Below are positions 1 to 11,037 of a stretch of DNA of 64,000 bases, one piece after another (within the stretch, counting starts at the first letter, position 1; each line of letters starts with the position of its first letter). Origin of the DNA: Nansenia antarctica (taxonomy: Eukaryota; Chordata; Actinopteri; Argentiniformes; Microstomatidae); the NCBI GenBank assembly GCA_963989245.1, contig OZ022346.1, positions 7,550,426 to 7,614,425 on the forward strand, written 5' to 3'. The translations under genes and the position numbers were made by a program. Under the pieces are notes generated by a model. It did no database searches. It saw only the letters and a list, made by a program, of their open reading frames with translations, and was not told where the DNA came from.

Positions 1-178
1 GTTGAAAAGTTTTTTAAAAAATGAAAAAAATTAAGAAAAAAAACATCCGTTTGGAACTGATTTTAAAATACTTGTGATATTGCGTAATAATACTGTGTCA
101 TTTTAAAGTAAACAGAAATTAGTTTTGAAGTTAAATTTCACGGGACTCTTCACGGGACCCATGACCCCTGACCCGTGG
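1..178. other. AT-rich flank, nothing recognised
   Basis: AT-rich sequence with A and T runs. I see no exon, RNA gene or repeat family here. It is probably intron or intergenic DNA upstream of the hAT element. Confidence 0.4.
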
Positions 179-2354
179 GTCGGGTCGGGAACCAATGTCT
201 TGCGAGAGTGTCAGAGGTCGTTGTAAAGGTGAATAAATAAAAAACTATTTGATCAGATAGTGAACTAGCTTATACGCTTCAACCCTTGTAACGAGAAAGA
301 TGGCAAAAAGAAAAAAAGACGATGATTACCGTGCATTCCAGGCTGCGTGGACAGAGGAATTTGCATTTGTGGAGATCGCAGGATCTGCGGTATGTCTAAT
401 ATGCAATGATAAAATTGCATCGATGAAACGGTCAAATATAAAGCGGCACTTCGATACGCATCATGCTTCATTTGCATCGAAATATCCAGCGGGGGACAGC
501 AGGAAAAAGGCATGCGAGGAGCTACAGCGGAGAGTGCAGACGAGTCAACAGCAACTGCGTGGGTGGACCAAGCAAGGTGACGGGAATTCCGCTAGCTTTG
601 CGGGTGCTTTGGCAATAGTCAGGACTGGAAAGCCATTCACAGATGGCGAGTATGCCAAAACATTCATGCTTGATGTGGCCAATGAACTGTTTGATGACTT
701 CCCAAATAAAGACAAGATAATCAAACGAATAAAAGACATGCCTCTGTCAGCAAGAACTGTTCACGATCGTAGCATCATGATGGCAAATCAAGTTGAGGAA
801 ACACAAATTAAGGACATAAACGCCGGGACATACTTTTCTCTCGCGTTAGATGAGTCAACAGATGTTAGCCATCTATCTCAGTTCAGTATATTTGCCAGGT
901 ATGCTGCAGGTGACACACTGCGTGAGGAAAGCTTGGCTGTTTTGCCAATGAAAGGGACAACCAGAGGAGAGGATTTATTCACGTCTTTCATGGAGTTTGC
1001 TAAAGAAAAAAAACTGCCGATGGATAAACTTATTTCTGTCTGTACTGATGGTGCACCCTGTATGTTGGGGAAGAACAAAGGATTTGTAGCGCTTCTCCGT
1101 GAACATGAAAAGAGAGCCATCCTAAGTTTTCATTGCATCCTGCACCAGGAGGCGCTTTGCGCTCAGACGTGTGGCCAGGAGCTAGGTGAGGTGATGTCGC
1201 TGGTCATTCGAGTGGTCAACTTCATTGTTGCCCGAGCTTTAAATGATCGCCAGTTTAAAGCTCTGTTAGAAGAAGTTGGGAATCATTATCCCAGTCTGCT
1301 TTTACACAGCAACGTGCGTTGGTTGTCAAGGGGAAAGGTGCTCAGACGTTTTGCAGCTTGCCTGAGTGAAATCCGGACTTTTCTTCAAATGAAAGGCGTC
1401 AAGCATCCTGAGCTAGACAACACTGACTGGCTCCTGCAGTTTCACTATCTCGTGGACATAACAGGCCATCTGAACCAGCTCAATGTGAAAATGCAAGGTA
1501 TTGGAAATACAATCTCATCCCTTCAACAAGCAGTGTTTGCATTTGAAAGCAAGCTGAAAGTCTTTCTCAGGGACATTGAAACAGGTCGTCTTCTGCACTT
1601 TGTAACACTGCAACAATTTAGAGATGCATGCTTAGCAAGTGACTCCACTCAACATCTGGATCTCCAGCAGCTAGCTGGCTTTACGTCCAATCTCCTGCAG
1701 TCATTCAAAGCACGTTTTGGAGAATTTCGTGCGCGCACTGGTCTTTTCAAGTTCATCACTCATCCACATGAGTGTGCAGTGGACAAAATCGACCTGACAT
1801 GCATCCCTGGGGTCTCTATGGGAGACTTTGAGCTGGAAGTTGCTGACCTGAAGGCATCAGACATGTGGATGAGTAAGTTCAAGACACTTAATGGAGAGTT
1901 GGAAAGTCTTGCGCGACAGCGAGCAGAGCTGGCAAGGGAACACAAGTGGACAGAAATGAAAAAACTTCAACCTGAAGACCAGCTGATTCTGAAAACTTGG
2001 AACGAGCTTCCTGTGACATACCACACAATGCAGCGTGTTAGTATTGCCGTATTGACCATGTTTGGCTCTACATTATGTATGTGAGCAGTCATTCTCGCAT
2101 ATGAGGAACATTAAGACCAACCTACGCTCACGTTTAACTGATGGAAGCCTCAACGCCTGCATGAAGCTCAACCTCACCACGTATGAACCAGACTACAAGG
2201 ACATCAGCAAAACCATGCAGCACCAGAAATCGCATTAAAAGTAAGACATATTTAATTTATTATATGTTAAAAATACTATATGGCTCTCAATGAAATACAT
2301 TTAGAAATATTTGGCTTTTATGGCTCTCCCAGTCAAAAAGGTTCCCGACCCCTG
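179..2354 (+). mobile_element. hAT transposon with ZBED-type transposase
   Basis: The right end (2340-2354) is the inverted complement of CAGGGGTCGGGAACC, and the left end (179-193) matches it at about 12 of 15 positions; such short TIRs are typical of hAT elements. The element encloses a single-exon transposase gene on the same strand. It sits just upstream of the first visible smc4 exon, so it probably lies in an smc4 intron. I could not identify a clean 8-bp target duplication; the left end looks eroded. Confidence 0.7.
300..2238 (+). pseudogene. hAT transposase (BED finger, RNase H-like), frameshifted near C-terminus
   Basis: The frame is open for 594 codons from ATG at 300. An N-terminal BED-like zinc finger is visible (CLIC at residues 33-36, then HFDTHH). 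The RNase H-like catalytic region follows, with LALDESTD near residue 180 and SVCTDGAPCM near 246, then the FHCILHQEAL segment of the hAT insertion domain. The frame stops at 2084, but the family C-terminal dimerisation block (CEQSFS motif, then a conserved basic stretch) continues in the next frame to a stop at 2236-2238. A single extra base near 2073-2076 explains this. The protein resembles the EPM2AIP1/GTF2IRD2/ZBED group of hAT-derived proteins. It is therefore a nearly intact transposase with one lesion. Confidence 0.8.
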
Positions 2355-2447
2355 CCCTAGAGGAATACACCAACAGCATGCAGGTAACACACACACACAC
2401 ACATTGTGTGTGACCATGTCTCTCTCCCTCTCCCCCCTCCCCCCCAG

Positions 2448-4877
2448 ACTTCGAGGCAGCGTCCAGTAAGGCAGGGAAGGTGGAGGCGAAGGTGAAGCAG
2501 CTGCACACTCTGATCCGGGACATCCCCAGCCACAAGCTGAAGGCCCAGCTGGACCGGCTGGACAAGGTCACCAAGGAGATGGACGACTGCTCCTCCGCTG
2601 TCACCAAGGCCCAGGTGGCCATCAAGACTGCCGGCCGGTGAGACACACACACATACATACACACACACACACGACAGTTACACACACACACACACACACA
2701 CGACAGACACACACACACACACACACACACACACGACAGACACACACACACGACAGTTACACACACACACACACGACAGTTACACACACACACACACACA
2801 CACGACAGTTACACACACACACACACACACACACACATGACAGTTACACACACACACGACAGTTACACACACACACACAGGACAGTTCCTGTAGTGACAC
2901 TTCACCCCACAGGGGATGAAATAGGAGTGGATGGATGTGATGTCCTGCCTCCAATCCTCTGCTTTGAAATCCATGTGGGGAAGAAGTGGCTAAATGGGGC
3001 GCAGCAATGCAGACGGACGGACATAGGACTGTGTTCGGGTTTGAAATAAAGGATTTTGAATTAAATGTAACAACTGCTGTCTCCCCACACACCTCCACCA
3101 GGAACCTGAAGAAGTGTGAGGAGAGCGTGGCCCGCGTGGAGGCGGAGCTAGAGGAGAACCAGGCGGCCGAGGCGGAGCTGAAGGAGCGCATGACCAAGCT
3201 GGAGGAGGAGGCCGGAGAGGTCATGAAGGGCATCCAGGAGGCCGAGGTACAACCATGCCACAGATCACGCCTCCTCACTACACAGACCTCCTCACTACAC
3301 AGACCTGCTCACTACACAGACCTGCTCACTACACAGACCTGCTCACTACACAGACCTGCTCACTACACAGACCTGCTCACTACACAGACCTCCTCACTAC
3401 ACAGGCCACGCCCCCTCACTACACAGACCTCCTCACTACACAGACCTGCTCACTACACAGACCTCCTCACTACACAGACCTGCTCACTACACAGACCTCC
3501 TCACTACACAGACCTGCTCACTACACAGACCTCCTCACTACACAGACCTCCTCACTACACAGACCTCCTCACTACACAGGCCACGCCCCCTCACTACACA
3601 GACCTCCTCACTACACAGACCTGCTCACTACACAGACCTCCTCACTACACAGACCTCCTCACTACACAGACCTCCTCCTCACTACACAGACCTCCTCACT
3701 ACACAGACCTGCTCACTACACAGACCTCCTCACTACACAGACCTCCTCCTCACTACACAGACCTCCTCCTCACTACACAGACCTGCTCACTACACAGACC
3801 TCCTCACTACACAGACCTCCTCCTCACTACACAGACCTCCTCACTACACAGACCTCCTCCTCACTACACAGACCTCCTCACTACACAGACCTCCTCCTCA
3901 CTACACAGACCTCCTCACTACACAGACCTGCTCACTACATTATATCTAACCACAGCCACAGTGTAGTGTCTCTCTCTCTCTACCTTATCTTTCTCTCTGT
4001 CAGCCTCTCTCTCTCTCTGTGTCTGTCTATCTCTATTTCTCTATCTCTCTATTTCTCTGGCTGTCTCTTTCTACCTCTTCTCTCTATCTTTCTCTCTCTG
4101 TCAGCCTCTCTGTCTATCTCTGTCTGTCTCTCCCCCTCCCCCATCCTCTGTACCAGTGAACAGACAGTAGGTCCAGTACTCATCTCCCGGTCCTGTGTGT
4201 GTGTGTGTGTGTTTGTAGGCGGCCCTGCAGGCCCTGCAGGAGCAGCAGCATGCGGTGTTGCAGCAGCTGCAGGCCCTGCAGGAGCAGCAGCACGGGTTGC
4301 AGGCGGAGTCCGTCAGGCTGCGTGTGCAGAAGATAGACACCACCCTCAGTGAGCAGGCCGACAAGATCAACCACTGGCAGAGAGGTGTGTGTGTGTGTGT
4401 GTGTGTATACAGTCTAGTGCCATGGTGTGTGTTGTCTGTGCGTGTGTGTCTATTGCCTGTGTGTGTTGTCTGTGCGTGTGTGTGTCTGTTGCCTGTGTGT
4501 GTGTGTGAGTGTTGCCTGTGCGTGTGTGTGTGTCTGTTGCCTTTGTGTGTGTTGCCTGTGCGCGTGTGTGTGTCTGTTGCCTTTGTGTGTGTGATGTTTG
4601 TGGCCCTGGAGAAATCACTGACGGTTCTTTTTGTATTTTCCTCTTCCTCCTCTTCTTTCTCCTCCCTTATTCCTCCTCTAACCCCCCTCCTCCTCAGGCC
4701 ACTAAGCTCTCTCTGCATGTGGTGGAGGACCGGCCAGTGGAGCTGCAGGTGTTGCCCCCCGCTGAGCTGCAGGCCCTGAGGGACCCGTCTGTCTTCACCA
4801 ACCAGATCAAGGTGCTGGTCGCCCACGCCGCCCAGCTGAAGCCCAACCTGGGGGCCAACGCAGAGTACAAGAAGAAG
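2448..4877 (+). CDS. smc4: smc4, four internal exons of condensin subunit SMC4 (partial)
   Basis: Exons at 2448-2637, 3102-3246, 4219-4386 and 4698-4877 have AG acceptors and GT donors and join in phase. Together they encode the C-terminal half of the SMC4 coiled coil. Recognisable blocks are HKLKAQLDR, TKAQVAIKTAGR, NLKKCEESV, KINHWQRG, FTNQIKVLVAH and LKPNLGANAEYKKK, which align without length change to vertebrate SMC4 as I remember it. SMC4 is the ATPase core of condensin I and II, acting in mitotic chromosome compaction. Exon 3 is unusually Gln/Leu-rich, with two near-repeats of ALQEQQH. The donor after 4386 lies inside a (GT)n run and was chosen to keep the frame. No hinge exon lies upstream in the window, and no downstream exon (head domain with LSGGE signature) was found, so the copy looks truncated or interrupted. 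Confidence 0.85.
2640..2882. repeat. Interrupted (CA)n microsatellite with CGACAGTTA spacers
   Basis: About 240 bp of CA repeats are broken at intervals by CGACAGTTA or CGACAGA. The sequence lies in the smc4 intron right after the 2637 donor. Open frames on both strands here are repeat artefacts. Confidence 0.9.
3258..3945. repeat. 16-19 bp minisatellite (CTCACTACACAGACCTC)
   Basis: Roughly 40 head-to-tail copies of a unit reading CACTACACAGACCTCCT or CACTACACAGACCTGCT. A few copies have an extra CCT and three have a GGCCACGCCCC variant. The array fills the smc4 intron between exons 2 and 3. The ~326 and ~365 codon open frames over it are translations of the repeat and not genes. Confidence 0.95.
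3966..4145. repeat. (CT)n-rich pyrimidine tract
   Basis: Low-complexity CTCTCTGT/CTATCT sequence in the same smc4 intron. It is followed by a (GT)n run up to the 4217-4218 acceptor. Confidence 0.85.
4387..4604. repeat. (GT)n-rich minisatellite in smc4 intron
   Basis: GTGTGTGT blocks alternate with TTGCCTGTG and TTGTCTGTG in ~20-35 bp units. The donor of smc4 exon 3 is embedded in the first GT run. Confidence 0.85.
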
Positions 4878-4954
4878 GTACACCTGTCTGTCTCTGTCTG
4901 TTTCAATCTCTCTCTCTTTCTCTGGCTGTCTGTGTGTCTCTCTCTCTCTCCCCC

Positions 4955-5360
4955 TAGGGCTGTCCCTAACGACTATTTTTCTAACGATTAATCTAGCGAT
5001 TCTTTTTGCGATTAGTCGATTACTCTAACGACTAATTTAACGATTAGTCTAACGATTATTTTTTTGCTGTTCGATTAATGTATCACTTAATTTTCCCCAA
5101 ATAAATATCAAAAACTTCTCTTATTAACATTTCAGTATTTTATTCAATTATTCTTGTACAAATATATAAATTAGGCTTCTGCACTGCAGGGCAATATTCC
5201 ACAACAAAAAATATCCTCTCTTTCCTACAGTCCAACATAAAATATAATATTATAAAATATAAAAGTTCTCACATTCATAACATTCTCCCCCTCTCTCTGC
5301 TCTCCCCCTCCCACGCTCCTCTCTCTCCCCCCGCCTGCCTCCTGGTTATTATTATTATTA
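4955..5360 (+). mobile_element. hAT-type element end (TAGGGCTGTCCC)
   Basis: The sequence starts with TAGGGCTGTCCC, then repeated AACGATTA/ATTAGTCGATTA motifs and AT-rich sequence. This is the arrangement at the end of a very common fish hAT family. I find no transposase and no opposite TIR, so it is a fragment or a non-autonomous copy with an uncertain right edge. Confidence 0.55.
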
Positions 5361-5364
5361 TAGG

Positions 5365-5515
5365 TCAGTATTTCTCAAAGTGTGGGGCGGGCGCGTCGCG
5401 AGACACAGTTAGGAGGTCAACAAGTTACAGTATCTTAGCTGTTCATAATGATGGCATGTCTAACAGGGACACTGACAGGGAAAAGAAAAACGACAGAAAA
5501 TCACAATACTTGAGA
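5365..5515 (+). mobile_element. hAT terminal fragment (CAGTATTTCTCAAAGTGTGGG)
   Basis: The first ~25 bases resemble the 5' TIR of Charlie/Buster-type hAT elements (consensus of the form CAGNGNTTCTCAAACTGTGGG), followed by GGGCGGGCGCGTCGCGAG. There is no coding content. It appears to be a truncated end. Confidence 0.4.
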
Positions 5516-5517
5516 GT

Positions 5518-5620
5518 AGGGATGCACCGAATGATCGGCCAGGTTCAGAGGGATAAGCCTTAACCGCGCCATTGATGTACGACTGTGATCTTCTGTCGAT
5601 AAAAGCTTGCATGATTATAC
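5518..5620 (+). mobile_element. hAT terminal fragment (TAGGGATGCACCGA)
   Basis: The TAGGGATGCACCGAATGATCGGCC start is characteristic of a second widespread fish hAT TIR. It is the third hAT-like end within 600 bp. No opposite end was identified. Confidence 0.4.
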
Positions 5621-7127
5621 TACTATCGAGTATACATACTATCGCATGTGCGGAGTCCATACTCCACCCACTTTACAGCACAGTCGGAGTTCGGCCATTC
5701 CGTGTTCCGTGTGAATGTTCGCCAATGTGAGACGTACATTTTTTATGACGCGATCAAACAGTGCAAGCAAACCATGCTGTTCTGTAAATGAGACGAGCAT
5801 TGAGTGATGACTGCCTACTGCCAAGTAATATAATTACAGCAAACATGCTGGCAGTTTGGTATCTGTTCTCTGACTCTGAAAGACAACAAGAGGCACATTC
5901 TGATATTATAGACTTCCGTTATGATATCAGATATATTACTTTATTATATTATTATCAGATATCAAATGTCATTAGTTTGTCTAATTTCTCATGTTTCAAC
6001 CTGCCTCTCTTCTGGCTTCTGCACTCTGTTTTTTTAAAGTCAGTTTGATGTTCTTCCAGAGAGTCTATAAAAGCAGATGTCATTCAATATGAATTATCTT
6101 ACACAAATATGTTTTTTTATTTTTTATTTAACCTTTATTTATCCAGGGAAGTCACACTGAGATTTGCATCTCTTTTACAGGTGAGCCGAGGCCAAAAAAA
6201 GAAGTGAATGATGATAATCTCATGAAGAGATGAATGAAGATCTCACCTGAAGTTCTGTTCTGAATTCTGTTCTGAATACTGTTCTGAATACTGTTATTGA
6301 ATAGTTAGTTAGTTAAATAGTTAAATAGTTAATAGTTATTGAATAGTTAGTTGAATACTGTTATTGAATAATTAGTTCTGTTGAATACTGTTCTGAATAC
6401 TGTTCGTTTTGTTACTTTTTCATTTTCATTAAATTCACTGCTAATTGCAATCCAACTACTCTTCTTCTTTTGCTCAGTAGCAGCAGTATGGTTTTGACTT
6501 TCAATGATTGGATGGTTTGATGCAATTTGTTTTAGTAGCGTCTTTTCCAACTCAGTGTAGTTCTTTGAACGAATTCTGTTTGCCACTGCCATTGTTCCAT
6601 CTCAAGATCCACATCAGTCACATCAGTTTCTTACATATTTTTCTGACAATTAAGATAAAACCATTTGCTTTCAAAATAAAAGCTCCTGGTATTGTTTTTT
6701 TATCAATGTTCTCACTAAAAATTGTGTTTTCTGTTCCATTCCGGGTTTTCATGGGGACCATTGTATGAACTAGCCTGGCTCCGCCTCCCTCAAATGAGGC
6801 TTAATCCAGGTGTTTGCAATAAGGCTTACTTAGCTTACTCCAGGTCTCCATAGTCTCCGATTTACTAAACCACAGTTGAGATACTTTCATGCAAGCGGCT
6901 TAAATGACCTAGTTTAACTAGTCAAGATTAGGCCTAGCCCTGTCTGAGCAACCGGCCCAATAAATATCTCAGTCTGTACTGTTTGTCCACAGTATTTCCA
7001 TTACACAATAGACTTCTGCTTTGTTTCTCTACAAAATTCAGAATCTCAATAAATCCTAACTCTCAGTGTTTTGACCACCGTCTTTGACTATACAGCGCCT
7101 TCTATTCAAACTATATTTTAATTGAGT
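5621..7127. other. Non-coding, no recognised gene
   Basis: AT-rich unique-looking sequence. A short fish repeat motif (TTTATTTAACCTTTATTTATCCAGGGAAG) occurs around 6121-6150, and a local ~15-bp repeat (GAATACTGTT, AATAGTTAGTT) around 6255-6400. Short open frames show no recognisable domain. Confidence 0.5.
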
Positions 7128-8100
7128 AGGGTTAGGGTTAGGGTTAGGGGTTAGGTATCTGATAAAAAGCACCGAGTGTAAGATACCATGTAAAACATGA
7201 AGTGGTTGACCAAGTACCATTGGCCTCGCACGTATGATACACAGGGTAAAGCACGCTACTATACACAATTAGTACCGGTCGCCAATGTAACATGTACAAG
7301 CCACAGGGGGCTATCTGATCGTCCACTGCAATCCAAACAAGTGGGTTAGATCAGGCCAAGGGGTTGGGGTTGGGGAACTAAGCTGAGGGTAGGGGCCTAG
7401 GGAGCCGGTTAGACGCTCGCAACTTATTAGTCCACAAGACGGGTCCTGTGCCCACCGATAAACAGTGCGCAGACGTCCCCAGTCATGTGGTGTCACTGAC
7501 GTTTCACCGTTGGCCATATGTCATAGGGTCCGGAGTACCGGCAACAGTGTCTGGCAGGCCAGGTAATAGGCCAGGAGCTTTAACCGTGAGGCAGCATGTG
7601 TGGGTATGGGTTAGGGTTAGGATTAGGGTAGGGAGAGGGTTAAGATTAGGAAGGGTTACGGTTAGGATTAGGGTTAAGGGGAGGGTTAGGATTAGGGAGG
7701 GTTAAGGTTAGGATTAGGGTAAGGGAGAGGGTTAGGATAGGGAGGGTTAAGGTTAGGATTAGGGTTAGGGGGAGGGTTAGGATTAGGGAGGGTTAAGGTT
7801 AGGATTAAGGTTAGGGAGAGGGTTAGGATTAGGGAAGGTTAAGGTTAGGGTTAGGGTTAGGGTTAGGGGGTTAGGGTTAGGGTTAGGTTTTTGATATAGA
7901 GTACCAAGTGTAAGATACCATGTAAAACATGAAGTGAAAGACTCGGTTCTTTGAGCCTCGCACGTATGATACACAGGGTGATGCACGCTGACTTCACACA
8001 ATTAGATCCGGTCCAAATGTCACATGTACAAGCCCCAGGGGGCTATCTGAACGTCCATTGTGATAAGAACAAGTGGGTTAGGTCAGGCCAAGAGTTAAGT
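7128..8100. repeat. Interstitial TTAGGG repeats with duplicated ~200-bp segment
   Basis: GGGTTAGGGTTAGGG runs occur at 7130-7152 and 7842-7890, with a long degenerate TTAGGG/AAGGTTAGGATTAGGG field at 7600-7840. A ~200-bp segment with conserved blocks AAGATACCATGTAAAACATG, CACGTATGATACACAGGG and CAGGGGGCTATCTGA is present at about 7160-7365 and again, diverged, at 7890-8095. Both copies directly follow a TTAGGG run, so this is a higher-order repeat of about 725 bp. Confidence 0.85.
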
Positions 8101-8560
8101 TGTTTAATATTAGTTAGGGAGGGGGTTGGGGTGTGGGGGGTCATGGCAGGGGGAGGGGGGGGCTGGGCTAGAAGATAGGAAGGGAGAGGGAGAGGGTTGG
8201 GGTGTGGGGGGTGGGAAGGGAGAGGGGGAGGGGTAGAGTGTGGGGTGTCATAGCAGGGAGAGGGCTGGAGGATAGGAAGGGAGAGGGAGAGGGTTGGGGT
8301 GTGGGGTCCTGGCAGGGAGAGGAAGGGCGAGGGAGAGGATTGGGGTGTGAGGACATGACTGGGAGAGGGCTGGAGGATAGGAAGGGAGAGGGAGAGGGTT
8401 AGGGTGTGGGACCATGGCCGAGGCAGGGCTGGAGGATGGGAAGGGAGAGGGAGAGGTTAGGATCAGGGTACGGGAGAGGGTTAGACGATAGGATCAGAGT
8501 TGGGGTTAGGGCTGAGGACCGGGTTAGGGATAGGGAGGGATAGTGATAACCATTGGGACA
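8101..8560. repeat. G-rich GGGAGAGGG minisatellite
   Basis: Degenerate copies of GGAAGGGAGAGGGAGAGGGTTGGGGTGTGGG in ~60-90 bp units. The strongly G-rich top strand has many closely spaced G runs that could form quadruplexes. There is no gene. Confidence 0.8.
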
Positions 8561-9320
8561 GTTGTGTCCTGGGCTGGAGTAAAAAACGTGAGATGGTAAA
8601 AAGGTAGAATCGTGGGAATCCCTTATACGGAAGGGTTGTTTGTGAAGGTTCAAGGAGGTTCAGGGTTAGGGGAGGTAGGGTGGTACGGACCAAGTTACAG
8701 TCCGAGATGGGGTTAAAATTGGGGCCCAAGTTCGACGCAGGGTTTTAGGGTTGGAGTGGGGTTCAGGACCTTGAAGGTATGAGGTATGTGGATAGTGGTT
8801 CGGATTGGTTTCGGGATTCGGTTAGGGCTAAGGTGTTCAGGTAATGGTTTGAATTGCATCATTAGAGGGTTCTAGTTAAGAAGATAAATATGGGATCACA
8901 TCATCAGTTGTCACCAAAGGATCACTGGGCGTTTCGGCCATGAAACAAGACACCCTCACCTAAGGTTGGCCCACTGGGGGAGATCAGAACCCCAGTGTGT
9001 ATCCCTCGGGTCAATTGGTTTGGGGAATAGGTTTTTGTTTGGGAGAGCGAAGGGTAAGAAACTAATTTGGAATCTCTTAAGGGGTCCAATAGACCCCAGG
9101 AGAGACTGTATTGTATGCGTTCAGGGTGAGAGAACTAGTTTGGAATCTCTTCCAGGGTCCGGTAGACCCCAGGAGAGAGTCTGTATTGTAAGAGTTAAGT
9201 TAGGGTCGTGGTTAAGTTTGTAAGAAGGAGGGGGGTCGATTACAACACAAAAAGCAGGCCGTGTGTTTAACCAAACCCAAAGCTTCCCCTGCAAAGGCCT
9301 AGTAAAGTAGGGAGGCCGAA
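8561..9320. repeat. Degenerate telomere-like sequence with a 67-bp doublet
   Basis: Diffuse GGGTTAGGG-like motifs fade to 8850. At about 9050-9190 a ~67-bp unit occurs twice, recognised by CTAATTTGGAATCTCTTAAG versus CTAGTTTGGAATCTCTTCCAG, each followed by AGACCCCAGGAGAGA and TGTATTGTA. No coding potential is evident. Confidence 0.55.
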
Positions 9321-9324
9321 AACA

Positions 9325-9790
9325 ATAAAAGACCAGACAGAGCGCTAGCCTAGCTAATAGCAACCTGTGTGAACGTCTAGTGGAGGAAGGGGGCTGAGAA
9401 AAAGCAAGGACCAGACCGAGTGTTAGCCTAGCAAATGGCCCGTCGTGCGGACACCTAGTAGAATAAGTAGGTCGAGTGCAAACCTAAGGCCAGACCGCGT
9501 GCTAGCCCCGCTAATAGCTAACCAGGAGAAGAACTAGTGGAGGGACTGGGGTCGAATACAACCAGAAGCCCCGACTGCGTGTTAGCCTCGCTAATAGCTA
9601 ACCAGGAGAAGAACTAGTGGAGGGACTGGGGTCGAATACAACCAGAAGCCCCGACCGCGTGTTAGCATAGCTAATAGCTACCCTGCAGACGTCTAAAAGG
9701 AGGAAGGGGCCCGAGTACAAACACAACCACGACAAAGCGCTAGCAGTACTAGCCGCTAACCCTGCAGGCCGCTAGTAGTACAAATGAGAA
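9325..9790. repeat. 80-bp tandem repeat
   Basis: About six copies of an 80-bp unit carry GTGTTAGCCTCGCTAATAGC and GGAGGGACTGGGGTCGA. The two central copies, starting near 9521 and 9601, are nearly identical; the outer copies diverge. Confidence 0.85.
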
Positions 9791-10263
9791 GAGAGAGAGA
9801 GGGAGAGAGAATGGGGGAAGAAAAAGAGTGAACTCACCGTCAGTGACTATGGTATCTGCAGTTAGATGGTAGAGTGCTGTGGTAAGCACATGTACATCTC
9901 TCCGTGTGTTTGTTGGGAAAGAACGTTCATACTGAGGGGAGTGGCGTTTTAAACAGGTGAGAAGCCTGCTGGGTAATTAGAAAATTGATTTCAGCTGTGC
10001 CAGTCAAGGCTGTCACCAGTGATTTTCCACTGGGGGCGGGCCCTAGCTGACGTCAGTGTTTTAACACTGGGGGTGATGTCGCACTCTAGTGGGTAAAATT
10101 GGTAGTGACAGTCCAGTACATTAAATCCTGGAAACGGCCCAGCCTGGACCCAAGTCAGAGCTGTAACTAAATGAAGAAGAGGGGTAAAAAACTATGTGTG
10201 GGTAGAAATACAACAGGTGTCCTGCTAGAAGGGAGAAGTGTTTTTGCAAGGAATTAGAGGGAT
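9791..10263. other. Non-coding spacer, no recognised feature
   Basis: Mixed sequence with a short (GA)n tract at 9790-9815. Contains ordinary-composition DNA up to the next TTAGGG run. I see no exon or RNA gene. Confidence 0.4.
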
Positions 10264-10445
10264 AATTAAGGGTTAGGGTTAGGTTTAGGGTTAGGGTTAG
10301 GGTGAGGGTTAGGGTTGGGGTTAAGGTTAGGGTTAGGGTTAGGGTTAGGGTTAGGGTTAGGGTTAGGGTTAAGGTTAGGGTTAGGGTTAGGGTTAAGGTT
10401 AAGGTTAAGGTTAGGGTTGGGGTTAGGGTTAGGGGTCGGGTTACG
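10264..10445. repeat. Interstitial telomeric (TTAGGG)n array
   Basis: About 180 bp of nearly uninterrupted TTAGGG with single-base variants (TAAGG, TGGGG). The G-rich strand is +. It lies immediately before a 100-bp satellite array. Confidence 0.95.
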
Positions 10446-11037
10446 GTAGGGGGGTGGGTGGAAAAGGGGAAAGAAAAGTAGGGGGGTGGGTGGGTAGGGG
10501 GGGGGGGGGGGGTATTGGTGGTTTTGTTCAGTCATAAGTCCCTTACTTGGCACTTAGACAAAGACCTAAGCACCTTACTTGACACTTGGTCACTATGTTA
10601 GGGGCAGGGTTGGGGCATGGGAATTGGGCGTCAGACGTGCCTTACTTGGCACGTGGACAAAAGACCTAAGCACCTTACTTGACACTCGGTCACTATGTTA
10701 GGGGCCAGGGTGAGGCATGGGAATTGGGCGTCAGACGTGCCTTACTTGGCACGTGGACAAAAGACCTAAGCACCTTACTTGACACTCGGTCACTATGTTA
10801 GGGGCCAGGATGAGGCATGGGGATTGGGCGTCAGACGTGCCTTACTTGGCACGTGGACAAAAGACCTAAGCACCTTACTTGACACTCGGTCACTATGTTA
10901 GGGGCCAGGATGAGGCATGGGAATTGGGCGTCAGACGTGCCTTACTTGGCACGTGGACAAAAGACCTAAGCACCTTACTTGACACTCGGTCACTATGTTG
11001 GGGGCCAGGATGAGGCATGGGGTATTCGTCGTAAGAC
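10446..11037. repeat. Satellite block 1: 100-bp tandem units
   Basis: A leader (AAAGGGGAAAGAAAAGT, a poly-G run, TATTGGTGGTTTTGTTC) precedes a 100-bp unit repeated in register. CTTACTTGGC recurs at 10641, 10741, 10841 and 10941. Conserved motifs are GGCACGTGGACAAAAGACC, GACACTCGGTCACTATG and GGCGTCAGACGTG. Confidence 0.95.

Noticed and set aside
2986..4352. 326- and 365-codon open frames on +
   Set aside because: They are mostly translation of the CACTACACAGACCTC minisatellite; only 3102-3246 and 4219-4386 are real smc4 exons.
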